From: Claveliimonas sp034178805
GTDB lineage: Bacteria > Bacillota > Clostridia > Lachnospirales > Lachnospiraceae
Direction: 5' to 3'
Assembly: GCF_050314255.1 (NCBI RefSeq)
Contig: NZ_JBNPMZ010000014.1
Location: 1 to 64,000 of the forward strand
DNA: 64,000 bases
Positions 35,091 through 45,000 of this stretch are shown here, in pieces. The notes under the pieces are model-generated. The model saw only the letters and a list, made by a program, of their open reading frames with translations, was not told the origin of the DNA and did no database searches. Made by a program: the position numbers and the translations under genes. Positions within the stretch are counted from its first letter, which is position 1. Each line of letters opens with the position of its first letter.

Positions 35091-36347
35091 ATGGTGACGC
35101 GCTATGAATCAGCAAAAGAAATTTATGCAAGACTTGGTGTAGACACAGAAGCAGCAATTGAAAAATGTATGAATATCCCGGTTTCTCTGCACTGCTGGCA
35201 GGGAGATGATGTCATCGGATTTGACCACGAAGGACCGCTTACCGGAGGAATTCAGACAACCGGAGATTACCCGGGAAGAGCAAGAACACCGGAAGAGCTT
35301 CTGGCAGATATGGATAAGGCAATGAGCCTGATGCCGGGTAAGAAAAAAATCAATGTGCACGCATGCTATGCGATTTTTGAGGATGGCGAGTTTGCAGACC
35401 GCGATAAACTGGAACCAAAACATTTCCAGAAGTGGGTTGATTTTGCAAAAGAGAGAGGAATGGGATTAGACTTTAACCCAACATTTTTCTCACATGACAG
35501 AGTGAAAGATGGTCTGACACTTTCAAGTCCGGATGAAGAAACAAGAAAATTCTGGATCGAGCATGGAAAGGCATGCATCCGTATCTCTTCCTATTTTGCA
35601 GAGCAGACAGGAGTTCCCTGTGTTATGAATATCTGGACGGGGGATGGGTACAAGGATGTTCCGGCTGACCGTATGGGACCGAGAGTCCGCTATAAAGAAT
35701 CTATTGATGCAATCCTTTCAGAGCCTTATGATCCAAAGATGGTAAAACCATGTGTGGAATCTAAAGTATTTGGTATCGGAGTTGAGGCTTATACAGTAGG
35801 TTCAGCAGAGTTCTCACTTAGCTATGCAGCAGCAAATATTGACAAATGTCTGCCGCTTATGGACAACGGACATTACCATCCAACGGAAGTCGTTTCTGAT
35901 AAGATTCCGGCATTATTGACATTTTTCCCGGAAATCGCGCTGCACGTTACACGTCCGATCCGCTGGGATTCTGACCATGTGGTTCTGTTCGACGACGAGA
36001 CAAAAGAGATTGCAAAAGAAATCGTTCGCTGTGAAGGCGGTATTGAACGTACTTATATTGCACTGGATTACTTTGATGCATCCATCAACCGTATTTCCGC
36101 ATGGGTGACCGGGTTCAGAAGCTTCCAGAAAGCACTCTTAAGTGCACTTTGTACTCCGAATGAAATGTTAAAAGAGCTTCAGGATACCAATCAGATGTCC
36201 AAGAAGATGGTAATGCAGGAAGAAGTAAAGACACTTCCAATCGGGGATATCTGGGAAGAGTACTGCAGAAGATGCGGTGTAGCGGCAGAAGGCTGGTTTG
36301 AGGAAGTAGAAAAGTATGAAGCGGAAGTCCTCAGTAAGAGAAATTAA
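35091..36347 (+). CDS. rhaA: L-rhamnose isomerase
   Basis: A 418-residue cytosolic metal-dependent isomerase converting L-rhamnose to L-rhamnulose. Full-length and with family motifs SLHCWQGDDVIGFD near residue 30, FNPTFFSHDRVKDG, GIGVEAYTVGSAEFSLSYA, DNGHYHPTE and ALDYFDASINRI. RBS AAAGGAG precedes ATG 35091. Second gene of the rhamnose operon, 53 bases after rhaB. Confidence 0.96.
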   Translation: MVTRYESAKEIYARLGVDTEAAIEKCMNIPVSLHCWQGDDVIGFDHEGPLTGGIQTTGDYPGRARTPEELLADMDKAMSLMPGKKKINVHACYAIFEDGEFADRDKLEPKHFQKWVDFAKERGMGLDFNPTFFSHDRVKDGLTLSSPDEETRKFWIEHGKACIRISSYFAEQTGVPCVMNIWTGDGYKDVPADRMGPRVRYKESIDAILSEPYDPKMVKPCVESKVFGIGVEAYTVGSAEFSLSYAAANIDKCLPLMDNGHYHPTEVVSDKIPALLTFFPEIALHVTRPIRWDSDHVVLFDDETKEIAKEIVRCEGGIERTYIALDYFDASINRISAWVTGFRSFQKALLSALCTPNEMLKELQDTNQMSKKMVMQEEVKTLPIGDIWEEYCRRCGVAAEGWFEEVEKYEAEVLSKRN

Positions 36348-36384
36348 TCCAAATAAGAATATGTTCTGGAAGGAGAAGAAAGTC

Positions 36385-37212
36385 ATGAGTATTGTAGATG
36401 TAAAATTTGTACAGGGATTTATCCGTATGTGTAATGATGGATGGGAACAGGGATGGCATGAGAGAAATGGCGGAAACCTCTCTTATCGTATGAAAGAGGA
36501 AGAAGTTGCAGAAGTAAAGGAGTATTTAAGCTTCGACGGCGAATGGAAAGAAATCGGTACATCTGTACCGGATCTGGCAGGAGAATTCTTCATGGTAACA
36601 GGAAGCGGAAAGTATTTCCGCAATGTAATCCTGGACCCGGAAGACAGCATCTGTATCATTGAACTGGATGAAAAGGGTGAGAACTACAGAATTTGCTGGG
36701 GATTGGTAAATGGAGGAAGACCGACAAGTGAACTGCCAAGTCACCTGATGAATCATGAAGTGAAAAAGAAAGCCTCTGGCGGTGCACACAGAGTAATCTA
36801 TCATGCACATACAACGAATGTTATCGCGTTGACCTTCGTTCTACCGTTAACGGATGAAGTGTTTACAAGAGAATTGTGGGAGATGGCAACAGAATGTCCG
36901 GTTGTATTCCCAGGAGGAATCGGCGTTGTGGGATGGATGGTTCCGGGAGGCCGTGATATAGCGGTAGCTACCAGTGAACTGATGAAACAGTATGATGTGG
37001 CAATCTGGGCGCATCATGGAATGTTCTGTTCCGGTGAAGATTTTGATCTGACATTCGGACTTATGCATACAGTAGAGAAATCCGCAGAGATTCTTGTGAA
37101 AATGCTGTCTATGCGCCCGGACAAGCTTCAGACGATTACACCACAGAATTTCCGTGATCTGGCAGTAGATTTTAAAGTGGAACTGCCGGAAAAATTTTTA
37201 TATGAGAAATAA
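36385..37212 (+). CDS. rhaD: rhamnulose-1-phosphate aldolase
   Basis: A 275-residue class II aldolase splitting L-rhamnulose-1-phosphate to dihydroxyacetone phosphate and L-lactaldehyde. Zn ligands are in VIYHAHTTNVIALT (HxH) and WAHHGMFCSG; the phosphate-binding N-terminus shows NGGNLSYR and MVTGSGKYF. The frame opens at 36316 inside rhaA, but ATG 36385 with AAGGAG at 36370-36375 gives the standard N-terminus. Confidence 0.95.
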   Translation: MSIVDVKFVQGFIRMCNDGWEQGWHERNGGNLSYRMKEEEVAEVKEYLSFDGEWKEIGTSVPDLAGEFFMVTGSGKYFRNVILDPEDSICIIELDEKGENYRICWGLVNGGRPTSELPSHLMNHEVKKKASGGAHRVIYHAHTTNVIALTFVLPLTDEVFTRELWEMATECPVVFPGGIGVVGWMVPGGRDIAVATSELMKQYDVAIWAHHGMFCSGEDFDLTFGLMHTVEKSAEILVKMLSMRPDKLQTITPQNFRDLAVDFKVELPEKFLYEK

Positions 37213-37233
37213 GAAATCATGAAAGACTTTGAA

Positions 37234-37263
37234 AAATCCGCTGGCTGGCAGGCCGGCGGATTT
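37234..37263 (+). terminator. hairpin after rhaD
   Basis: AAATCCGCTGGC (37234-37245) pairs with GCCGGCGGATTT (37252-37263) with one wobble and a six-base loop; the following sequence is CTTAATT, so termination may be partial. Confidence 0.65.
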
Positions 37264-37351
37264 CTTAATTGAATCACTCGCTCCCACATGCTATACTATG
37301 CAAAGAAAGCATACTTGAAAGTGATAATGGGGAAGGAGAACTTGGGGTGTT

Positions 37352-38746
37352 ATGAAAAATAAAAAAGAGGTTAAGATTATTCACGCTGCGATTGTGTTTG
37401 TGATTCTGGTTGCAGCGATGTCAGTCAGTATTATCAGATTCGACGCAGGTGTTCATATTGCCATGTTTATCGGTGTGTGTGCAGCAGCAATTATGGCCCT
37501 GTATCTGGGATTTGACTGGAAATTTATAGAGACATCCATGATAGAGGGTATTATGAATGCTATGAATTCTATCATGATTCTGATAACAGTAGGAATTCTT
37601 GTGGGTGTGTGGATTCTGAGCGGTGTAGTCCCGAGTATGATTTATTATGGATTAAAGCTATTGTCCCCGTCGGTGTTTCTGGTTGCAGCAGTATTGATAT
37701 GTTCTATTACTTCTCTGGCGACGGGAACGTCCTGGGGAACGGTGGGAACGATGGGACTGGCATTGATCGGTATTGCAGTCGGACTGGGTATTCCGGCTCC
37801 TGTGGCAGCAGGTGCGATCATTTCCGGAGCATACTTTGGAGATAAGATGTCGCCGCTTTCTGATACAACGAATCTGGCACCGGCTATGGCGGGTACGGAT
37901 GTGTTTACACATGTGAAGTTCATGATGCTTCCGACAGGAATTACTTATATCATTACGTTGGGCATATTTGCCTTGATGGGAATCCAGTATGCAAATGGGA
38001 CAGGTGTAGATATGAGCGAGGTCAGTGAGATGAGTCAGGGACTTACTTCCATGTTTCATATCAGTCCATTTCTGCTTTTGCCTCCGGTCATTGTAATTGT
38101 GGCAGTGGCGAGAAAGATACCGGCGCTTCCGGGAATTACACTGGGCATATTTGCCGGAGTTCTCTGCGGTTTCATTTTCCAGGATGGAATTACCTATGGT
38201 GATGTGATGGTTGCGGGAATGAGCGGATTTACCTGTGAATCCGGTGTTGAGGCGCTTGACAGTCTTCTTAGTACTGGTGGAATCGAGAATATGATGTTCT
38301 CCATATCGCTTACGATGATCGCCATGATGTTTGGCGGAATTATGGAGAAGACCGGTATGCTGGCTGCAGTTGTTAAGAAGATTGTTAAAGTTGCAAAGAA
38401 GCCAGTGGGGCTGATTACAACAACGGAACTTACCTGCTTTCTGAGTAATCTTGTGATGCCGGAGCAGTATATATCCGTTGTCATTCCGGGAAGAATGTAT
38501 GCTGATACTTATAAAGAAATGGGACTGCATCCAAAGACGCTTTCCAATGCACTGGAAAGTGCCGGAACAGTAACATCTGTACTGGTTCCATGGAACACCT
38601 GCAGTGTGTATGTGGTTGGTGTATTGGGCGTATCGACAATGACTTATCTGCCGTATTGCTATTTTAACCTGTTGATGCCGTTTGTGACGATTATCCTGGC
38701 ATTCTTTGGAATCACCGTGGCAAAAGAAATTAAAGAAGAAAAATAA
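37352..38746 (+). CDS. NhaC family Na+/H+ (or substrate) antiporter
   Basis: A 464-residue NhaC-family transporter with about twelve membrane helices. Diagnostic stretches are SLATGTSWGTVGTMG, GAIISGAYFGDKMSPLSDTTNLA and the C-terminal VLVPWNTCSVYVV. Members exchange Na+ for H+ or for organic acids. It follows the rhamnose genes after a hairpin and a 140-base gap, so shared regulation is possible but not shown. Confidence 0.92.
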   Translation: MKNKKEVKIIHAAIVFVILVAAMSVSIIRFDAGVHIAMFIGVCAAAIMALYLGFDWKFIETSMIEGIMNAMNSIMILITVGILVGVWILSGVVPSMIYYGLKLLSPSVFLVAAVLICSITSLATGTSWGTVGTMGLALIGIAVGLGIPAPVAAGAIISGAYFGDKMSPLSDTTNLAPAMAGTDVFTHVKFMMLPTGITYIITLGIFALMGIQYANGTGVDMSEVSEMSQGLTSMFHISPFLLLPPVIVIVAVARKIPALPGITLGIFAGVLCGFIFQDGITYGDVMVAGMSGFTCESGVEALDSLLSTGGIENMMFSISLTMIAMMFGGIMEKTGMLAAVVKKIVKVAKKPVGLITTTELTCFLSNLVMPEQYISVVIPGRMYADTYKEMGLHPKTLSNALESAGTVTSVLVPWNTCSVYVVGVLGVSTMTYLPYCYFNLLMPFVTIILAFFGITVAKEIKEEK

Positions 38747-38759
38747 TTTGTAAAATGTC

Positions 38760-38805
38760 AACGACTGTTTTCAATGAGATGTTGTAAACAGTCGTTTGTT
38801 TTTTT
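38760..38805 (+). terminator. rho-independent terminator after NhaC gene
   Basis: AACGACTGTTT pairs perfectly with AAACAGTCGTT across a 15-base loop, followed by a T-rich run (TTTGTTTTTTT). Confidence 0.9.
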
Positions 38806-38979
38806 GAATAAAGAGAAACTTGCTTTCACATGGGCGGGAGAGATTGATATAGATTTTCATTCATGAGGAATTTATCTGTGCACACATTAAAAAGATTGAC
38901 ATAATATAGTTTGGATGATAGTATTATTGATACAAATTGATTGATAAGACTTTACGCCGCAGATAAAACCCTCTATAAT

Positions 38980-39189
38980 ATTAGTATGATACCAGTGGCA
39001 AAAGGGCTAAGCCCACATGAGCTTGCTCATAAGTGGGTGAAAGTCCTTGGGACCCGCCCCGATATGAGCATAAAAGTGGGATGATAATCCCGCGATATGC
39101 GAATGTCGGGCAGGATTGTGGGAGTGCAAAGCACGGAACAATCCGTAGGTATCATAGTTGGGGGCTTTTGACCCCAACATCATTAGTAT
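38980..39189. repeat. 8-bp direct repeats flanking the structured RNA
   Basis: ATTAGTAT occurs at 38980-38987 and again at 39182-39189, bracketing the RNA. Removing the interval would restore TATAAT (38974-38979) followed by a short leader and the 39213 gene, as expected for an insertion into that gene's 5' region. Confidence 0.6.
38985..39178 (+). ncRNA. compact structured RNA, likely non-autonomous mobile element
   Basis: A 9-bp closing helix (38985-38993 with 39148-39156) encloses three branched arms: 39002-39007/39043-39048 with nested 39012-39016/39033-39037 and 39017-39022/39025-39030; 39058-39065/39103-39110 with nested 39068-39072/39096-39100 and 39076-39082/39087-39093 capped by a GATA loop; 39113-39119/39138-39144 with GTGC/GCAC. 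A GTTGGGG/CCCCAAC hairpin follows at 39157-39178. It resembles HEARO/IS605-type RNAs in size and branching, a recollection I cannot verify. No protein is encoded. Confidence 0.7.
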
Positions 39190-39212
39190 CAAATGAAAAG
39201 GGGGCTGAAAGG

Positions 39213-39350
39213 ATGAACGAATATATGACAGGTAAAGAAATTGTAAATCTAATTAATAAGCTTGAAGAAAAAGGCATTTCAGCAGAAGAAATCATAGAAA
39301 TTATCAAGTATATCGAAACGGCAGATCCCAAAGACCCAGGTAATAAATAG
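39213..39350 (+). CDS. small conserved-type protein (45 aa)
   Basis: A 45-residue acidic helical protein (MTGKEIVNLINKLEEKGISA...EIIEIIKYIE). AAAGGGGG at 39196-39203 and CTGAAAGG just before ATG 39213 provide ribosome sites; a longer in-frame ORF beginning at 39033 reads through the structured RNA and is not credible. Its leader contains the RNA element and a -10-like TATAAT at 38974-38979. Function unknown; sequence looks like a regulatory or adaptor helix pair. Confidence 0.65.
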   Translation: MNEYMTGKEIVNLINKLEEKGISAEEIIEIIKYIETADPKDPGNK

Positions 39351-39389
39351 TTGACTCAAAGTAACTTACAGACAAAGGTGTAAAGTCTT

Positions 39390-40298
39390 ATGAATATCAA
39401 AGATCTGAATGTATTTATTACGGTAGCTGAGACAAAGCATCTCACGAATGCATCGAAGCTTCTGTACATGACCCCGCAGGGCGTCAGTAAAATAATAAAA
39501 AATCTGGAAAGTGAATGCGATTGTGAGCTTTTTGTTCGAACCGGAAATGGAATGGAGCTTTCGGAGTGCGGAAAGCATTTTCTTGAGTATGCGATCAAAG
39601 CAAAATCCGAATATCATGATATGAGAAATGAAATTCTTCGGATTAAGCAGAAAGAACGGGGAGTGGTTGACCTGCTTTCGGCATTTGGGATTTTGCGCCT
39701 TGTGACACCGGAGTGCATCATGGATTTTAGGCGAAAATATCCGGAAATTGAGTTCTCCTACAGAGAGTGTCCGGATAAGCAGATAGAGCGCTGGTTCTTA
39801 GCAGGGGAGGGTAATGTCGCTTTTTCACTGGCACCATGTGATGAGGATGTGTATGAGGTCCTGGAACTAGAATCATTTGAGGTTAAACTTCTGGTAAATA
39901 AAAAGAATCCGCTCAGCAGGAAGAGTTCTGTTACGATAGAAGATTTGAGGTATGAGCCTCTTTATATAGAGAGCAGAGAGTTTAAGATTCATGATTTGAT
40001 CGTAAACAGATGTCGTGATGCCGGGTTTGAGCCGAAGATTGTTTTTGAAACAAGCGGGTTCAGTCTGTGTCACAAGATGGTCAGGGAAAATAAGGGAATC
40101 TCTGTTACGGTGGACTTTGTTTCGGATGACATGGGACATGACGATCTGGTGCTGCTGCCGTTTTCGGATGGAAGATATGAATGGACTATCTGTATGCTTA
40201 CACGTAAAAATGAGGTCGTTGGTAATGGTGTGGATATTTTTCAGAAGCATGTGAAAGACTGGATGGACAGAATCAGAGAAGGAAATATAAAAAGATAG
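39390..40298 (+). CDS. LysR family transcriptional regulator
   Basis: A 302-residue LysR-type regulator of normal length: HTH at residues 1-60 (LNVFITVAETKHLTNASKLLYMTPQGVSKIIKNLE) and a substrate-binding domain (GVVDLLSAFGILRLVTPECIMDF). It is followed by a terminator and then by the C_GCAxxG_C_C/TDT pair, which are possible targets. Ligand unknown. Confidence 0.9.
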   Translation: MNIKDLNVFITVAETKHLTNASKLLYMTPQGVSKIIKNLESECDCELFVRTGNGMELSECGKHFLEYAIKAKSEYHDMRNEILRIKQKERGVVDLLSAFGILRLVTPECIMDFRRKYPEIEFSYRECPDKQIERWFLAGEGNVAFSLAPCDEDVYEVLELESFEVKLLVNKKNPLSRKSSVTIEDLRYEPLYIESREFKIHDLIVNRCRDAGFEPKIVFETSGFSLCHKMVRENKGISVTVDFVSDDMGHDDLVLLPFSDGRYEWTICMLTRKNEVVGNGVDIFQKHVKDWMDRIREGNIKR

Positions 40299-40325
40299 TT
40301 GAACAGATGTAACAAAAAGTGGATA

Positions 40326-40379
40326 AAACTCCGGAAATTTTACTTTTATTACAAAAAAAGTGCAATTTTCGGAGTTTTT
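40326..40379 (+). terminator. rho-independent terminator after LysR gene
   Basis: AAACTCCGGAAATT (40326-40339) pairs with AATTTTCGGAGTTT (40364-40377) with one wobble; T residues run to 40379. Confidence 0.8.
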
Positions 40380-40503
40380 CTTCTGGATTTTTTTACTTAT
40401 AGAAAAAAGCAAAACATTTATTAATTTTATCGATTAGAGTGCGCGAAAAGAAAGTGATACAATGAAAGACAAATGAAATCATAACGTTAAGGAGGAAAAT
40501 ATG

Positions 40504-41028
40504 ATGAATATTGGAGTAACGGAAATCAGCCCAAGAGCGGTACAGCAGGTGGCAGAGGCAAAATTTAAAGGTGGTTATTATTGTTGTGAAGCACTGATCA
40601 GTGCGATTCGTGATGAGTTCAAGCTGGATGTTCCGGAGGAAGTGATCGCAATGGCATCCGGTATGGCAGTTGGAGCAGGAAAGTCAGGTTGTGTCTGTGG
40701 TGCATTCAATGGAGGTATTCTGGCATTGGGACTGTTCTTCGGACGTACAGAACAGGATGGACCTACGAATCCGAAGAGTGTGAAATGTATGGAGCTGACA
40801 AAAGAGCTTCATGACTGGTTCAAGGTAGCAAACCAGAAGAATGCTATCTGCTGCAGAGTTCTTACAAAGGAATTTGATAAAGGAAAAGGTGAGCACAAGG
40901 AACAGTGTATTTTCTTCACAGGCTTATGTACATGGAAGGTTGCTCAGATTATCTGTCGTGAACTGGGTATCAAGAATCTGGACGAGATTGATGAACCGGC
41001 ACCAAGACGTACACTTGCCGAAATTTAG
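40504..41028 (+). CDS. C_GCAxxG_C_C family protein
   Basis: A 174-residue Cys-rich protein of the C_GCAxxG_C_C (putative redox-active) family. Conserved cysteines occur in GGYYCCEALI, GAGKSGCVCGAFNGGILALG, NAICCRVLTKEF and EQCIFFTG. AAGGAGGA at 40488-40495 suits ATG 40504 or the adjacent ATG 40501. It may bind a metal or a cluster; co-transcribed with a TDT-type transporter 43 bases downstream, suggesting a linked transport/redox role that is not defined. Confidence 0.88.
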   Translation: MNIGVTEISPRAVQQVAEAKFKGGYYCCEALISAIRDEFKLDVPEEVIAMASGMAVGAGKSGCVCGAFNGGILALGLFFGRTEQDGPTNPKSVKCMELTKELHDWFKVANQKNAICCRVLTKEFDKGKGEHKEQCIFFTGLCTWKVAQIICRELGIKNLDEIDEPAPRRTLAEI

Positions 41029-41071
41029 AAATGAGATGACATTTCTGTCATGACAGAAAGGAAATATTGAC

Positions 41072-41992
41072 ATGAAGAATATGATAAAAAAGGTTCCGGT
41101 GCCTCTTTGCGGCGTTATGCTTGGATTTGCGGCATTGGGAAATTTGTTACAGAGCTACGGTGAGGGAATCCGCTCTGTATGTGGAATTGTGGCAGCGTTC
41201 TTATTAATCCTGGTTCTTGCAAAATTAATCATGTTTCCGCAGATGATTAAAGAAGATATGCAGAATCCGATTATGGCAAGTGTTGCAGCAACATTCCCGA
41301 TGGCGTTGATGCTGCTCAGTACCTATGTGAAGCCTTTTATTGGACCGGCTGCAATGTATATCTGGTTCTTTGCGATTGGGCTGCATATTGTGCTTATTGT
41401 TTATTTCACTGTGAAGTTTATTGCAAAGCTTCAGCTTCCGAAAGTATTTGCAAGCTATTATATTGTATATGTGGGAATCGCAGTGGCAGCAGTGACAGCG
41501 CCTGCATATGAGCAGCTTGGGATCGGAACAGCAGCTTTCTGGTTTGGATTTATAACACTGATCGCATTACTGATTCTTGTGACAATCCGTTATGTGAAAT
41601 GCCCACAGGTTCCGGAACCGGCACAGCCACTGATTTGTATTTATGCGGCACCTACAAGTCTCTGTATTGCAGGATATGTACAGTCAGTAACGCCGAAGTC
41701 AAGAGGATTCCTGCTGGCGATGCTCGCAGTTGCAACTGTGCTTTATATTTTTGCACTTGTGAAGGCAATTGGATATCTGAAACTGAAATTCTATCCAAGC
41801 TACGCAGCATTTACATTCCCGTTTGTTATCAGTGCGATTGCGACGAAACAGACAATGGCATGCTGTGCGAATATGGGACAGCCAATTCCGGCACTTCAGT
41901 ATGTAGTTCTGATTGAGACTATTATTGCAGTAGTGTTGGTAGTATATACATTTGTGAGATTTATGGGATTTATTTTTGCAGGAAATAAATAA
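41072..41992 (+). CDS. TDT family transporter (TehA/SLAC1-like)
   Basis: A 306-residue membrane protein with ten predicted helices, of the tellurite-resistance/dicarboxylate transporter family (VPVPLCGVMLGFAALGNLLQ at the N-terminus; AAPTSLCIAGYVQ in the middle). Homologues are anion channels or sulfite/dicarboxylate exporters. It follows the C_GCAxxG_C_C gene in an apparent operon and ends at a strong terminator. Confidence 0.88.
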   Translation: MKNMIKKVPVPLCGVMLGFAALGNLLQSYGEGIRSVCGIVAAFLLILVLAKLIMFPQMIKEDMQNPIMASVAATFPMALMLLSTYVKPFIGPAAMYIWFFAIGLHIVLIVYFTVKFIAKLQLPKVFASYYIVYVGIAVAAVTAPAYEQLGIGTAAFWFGFITLIALLILVTIRYVKCPQVPEPAQPLICIYAAPTSLCIAGYVQSVTPKSRGFLLAMLAVATVLYIFALVKAIGYLKLKFYPSYAAFTFPFVISAIATKQTMACCANMGQPIPALQYVVLIETIIAVVLVVYTFVRFMGFIFAGNK

Positions 41993-42001
41993 AGAAATGG
42001 C

Positions 42002-42046
42002 GGAGCCTGGCAGACTAAGTAAAATCAATCTGTCCAGGCTCCTTTT
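42002..42046 (+). terminator. terminator after TDT gene
   Basis: GGAGCCTGG-CAGA (42002-42014) pairs with TCTGTCCAGGCTCC (42029-42042), followed by TTTT. It also lies at the end of the convergent copper oxidase gene. Confidence 0.85.
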
Positions 42047-42060
42047 AGTTTGGTTGTAGT

Positions 42061-45000
42061 TTATTTATCTGTTGATATGCACTGCAAGATTTTATGGCAG
42101 ACATTCCTGCATCTGCAGCCAATGCCCTGTTTCATTACGCGGAAGATTCCCCACATTCCGGACTCTACATCCCATTTCAGGCTGCCGGAGCGGTAGAGGT
42201 AATCACCGGGGCAGGAGGCTCCGTCTTCCAGTTCCATGCTGAAGGTATTTCCAATGCTGATGCCTCCCTGTAGTGGAATCACTCTGGAGAATGGATCTGA
42301 AGGTTGTTCCTTCCACTTATGACCATGGATGGTCAATTCCACATTACGGGGTTTGTCAGCAGGCATCATGGTTCGGAAAATGACTCTTTCTCCTGTGTAG
42401 GCTCTGAACAGCGGAGTTGCGGGATCCCCGTGAATCCGGCTGTTGAAAATACGGGAGATCCGGCTGCTTCGTTTCAGTCGGTTTGCAAATCGTTCGGAGC
42501 GGTAATTATAACCTTTTTCTCCGGTGTCTTCTGCATCGATGGCATCTCCATCATCTTCCTGTATCGTCTTTACAAGTTCCCCTTCTGAATCCAGCATACG
42601 GATACCGTTCTGAATCATGAGGACGCATTCGCGGAAGCTTTCTACACCCGGAGCGGTGATGACAGCTTCTTCTTCGTACATTGCCCGGGCAAGAGAGCAG
42701 CTGCGGTACCAGGAAGCTCCGGCCGGTTCAATAATAATGGTTCCGAACAGTCCATGATATCTGTGATTACGGATATCTCCAAAGGATTGGATGATGCAGG
42801 GACCGTATTCTTTATCCGCGTACCACAGATATTTCTTGCTTTCTCCCACACCGACGGTCTGTTCCCTGTTGTTATAACCTACGTTGATTCCGGAATCACA
42901 TACCGGGTCATAGTGCAGAAACTGTGGATTCAGAGATACACGCATGGAAGGCTGATATCTGTAATCCAGAGGGACTCTCGGATAGTCGAAATATTCGATA
43001 GGGTGTGCCGGATTGAAGAGATTGTGAAGGGTGACTTCAATCCATTCACCGGCATTTGCCCTCAGGATCAGAGGCTTCGGCTGATAATTTCCATAAAGTG
43101 CACAGTCTGCATCTTCAAGGGGAACGAAGAGTAATCCGTCCGGGTCATGATCTCCGTGATGATTATAAGGAATGTTTCGCTGTATGGCAGCGATTTCGTA
43201 TTTGCGTATGACAGCGTCTTTATCAGGACAGAGTGGAAGCGGCAGGATACTGTCTTTTCTGCTGCATAATGGTTTCAGGTGTTTTACGGGATGATCATAT
43301 GCCCGCAGGATGCCCCAAAGTCCCAGCCAGACATCATCAACACCTCCAAAGTAGTAGAGGTAATCTCCCGGATAATATTTTTTGGTAATCCGGAGATTGA
43401 AAGCCTCGGAGATTCCCAGCGTCTGAGAGGCAACAGTGGGGGAATGAGGGTCTGCGATTTCCCGCTGCCATGATAATCCGGTAAGATTGAAAACGTGCTG
43501 TTCTTCGTGGGCACCATCCAGAAGGCGGATGATAATTTCATCTCCCGGATATGTCTCAAGAATCGGAGTAGCAGGATCCTGATGAACCAGAGAACTGAAA
43601 ATATAGGCCGGGTCTTCTCCTTTTTTCAGACGCTCCCGCATAGGTTCACAGCGGTAGTTGATGCCCATTACGCCGGGGTCATCGTGGGAACCGGGGACGG
43701 CCGGAGGGTTCAGTGCATTACCGTCTTTGTCAAACAGGTAAGCAAAATCATGGACAAACAGGGCGAATTCCCGGAAGGAGGTTCCGTCCCTGCGGTGGAT
43801 GACAGCCTGAGTGCCTCGTCGAAGTTCTCTCCCGCTTCGGGGACTGTGGAAGGTAGCTCCTGCCTCTTCGATGATCAGTGCTCCGAATACGCCGTGAAGC
43901 TGGTGAGAATTGGCGAACAGGTGGTCATGGAAGAATACCGTGTTAAGCTCTGTATCTGCAAAGAAACGTTCAATCAATGTCTCATACTGTCGGGCTCCGG
44001 CAATATTATTCCAGCCATTTGCGGCACCATCGGAGACGATGGTGTCGAATTTTACCAGATGAATGTGATAAGCTGCAAAATCTGTCAAAGTTTTCATCTG
44101 GAAGGGACTTTCCTCAATATATTCCGGAAGAAGGTTGGTAAGGCGAATTTCGATGCAGTCTCCTGCATTTGCCCGTATGACAAGAGGTTCTACGCGGATT
44201 TTCTGTTCTTCGACTTTGCGGATATAAGAGTCGAGGCCGCCGTGGAATTCCAGATCTTCTTTCAGGACAAAGAACCGTCCCTGTGGATCGTTCCAGCCGT
44301 AGCGGTTATAAGTGACCTTCGCCTGAACCAGTGCAATTTCAAATACCTTTACTTCGGTATGTTCCGAGCAGGGGCAGGTTTCGGAATAAAGGGCTCCGGG
44401 AGCGTAATTTTCCACAAAATTTGCCCGTTCCATATCGGTGGGTAAGATGATACTATCGTCATCAGAGTTTAAAATACCCAGAGGCGGCTGTAAGGGGCGC
44501 TCTCCGAAGGTCCCGTTGATAAAATTCGGATAACCTGGATGGTCCTCATCTTTTGGCGGGGGAGCTTCTCTGTCTTTTAATGGCATGAGAGGAGGAATCA
44601 CTGTGCCATCGGGAAGTCTGCCGGTGCCGTCTTCCAGCCGGTCATGGATTCGCCACAGGGTCCACATTCCTTCGTGAAAATGAGGATAGAGGTGGCAGTG
44701 GAAGATCACGTCGCCAATCGTTCCGGTCAGACTTCCTGCTCCATGGAGAATATCCAGTGTATAGCATTCCTGTGGTCCCAGGGTGATGGAATCCAGGATT
44801 GTAGAAACCGGGTTTTCCGATTCCAGACGCCATTGATGGTTGTGGAGATGGAATACATGGGTTTCTTTGACTCCGCCATGGATCAATCGGATTTTTGATG
44901 GATCTCCGACGTAAGCACGGGGGATTGGAGGTGCCGGATCTCCATAGACCCAGGAGCTCATGGAGATATCTTCTCCGGTGTCTGCATGGTCATCTGTCAG

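Noticed and set aside
37658..38761. Long antisense ORF (367 codons) over the NhaC gene
   Set aside because: Composition rich in His, Cys, Arg and Gln without any domain; it mirrors a strongly conserved transporter on the other strand.
38985..39178. Group II intron remnant
   Set aside because: GTGGGTGAAAGTCC resembles intron 5' regions, but no domain V, no reverse transcriptase and the complete small fold fit a separate RNA better.
39033..39212. Upstream extension of the 45-residue ORF through the structured RNA
   Set aside because: The extension has no protein-like features and spans perfect RNA helices; ATG 39213 has its own ribosome site.
43495..44445. Antisense ORF (316 codons) over the copper oxidase gene
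   Set aside because: No family features or ribosome site; the minus-strand frame has clear cupredoxin motifs.
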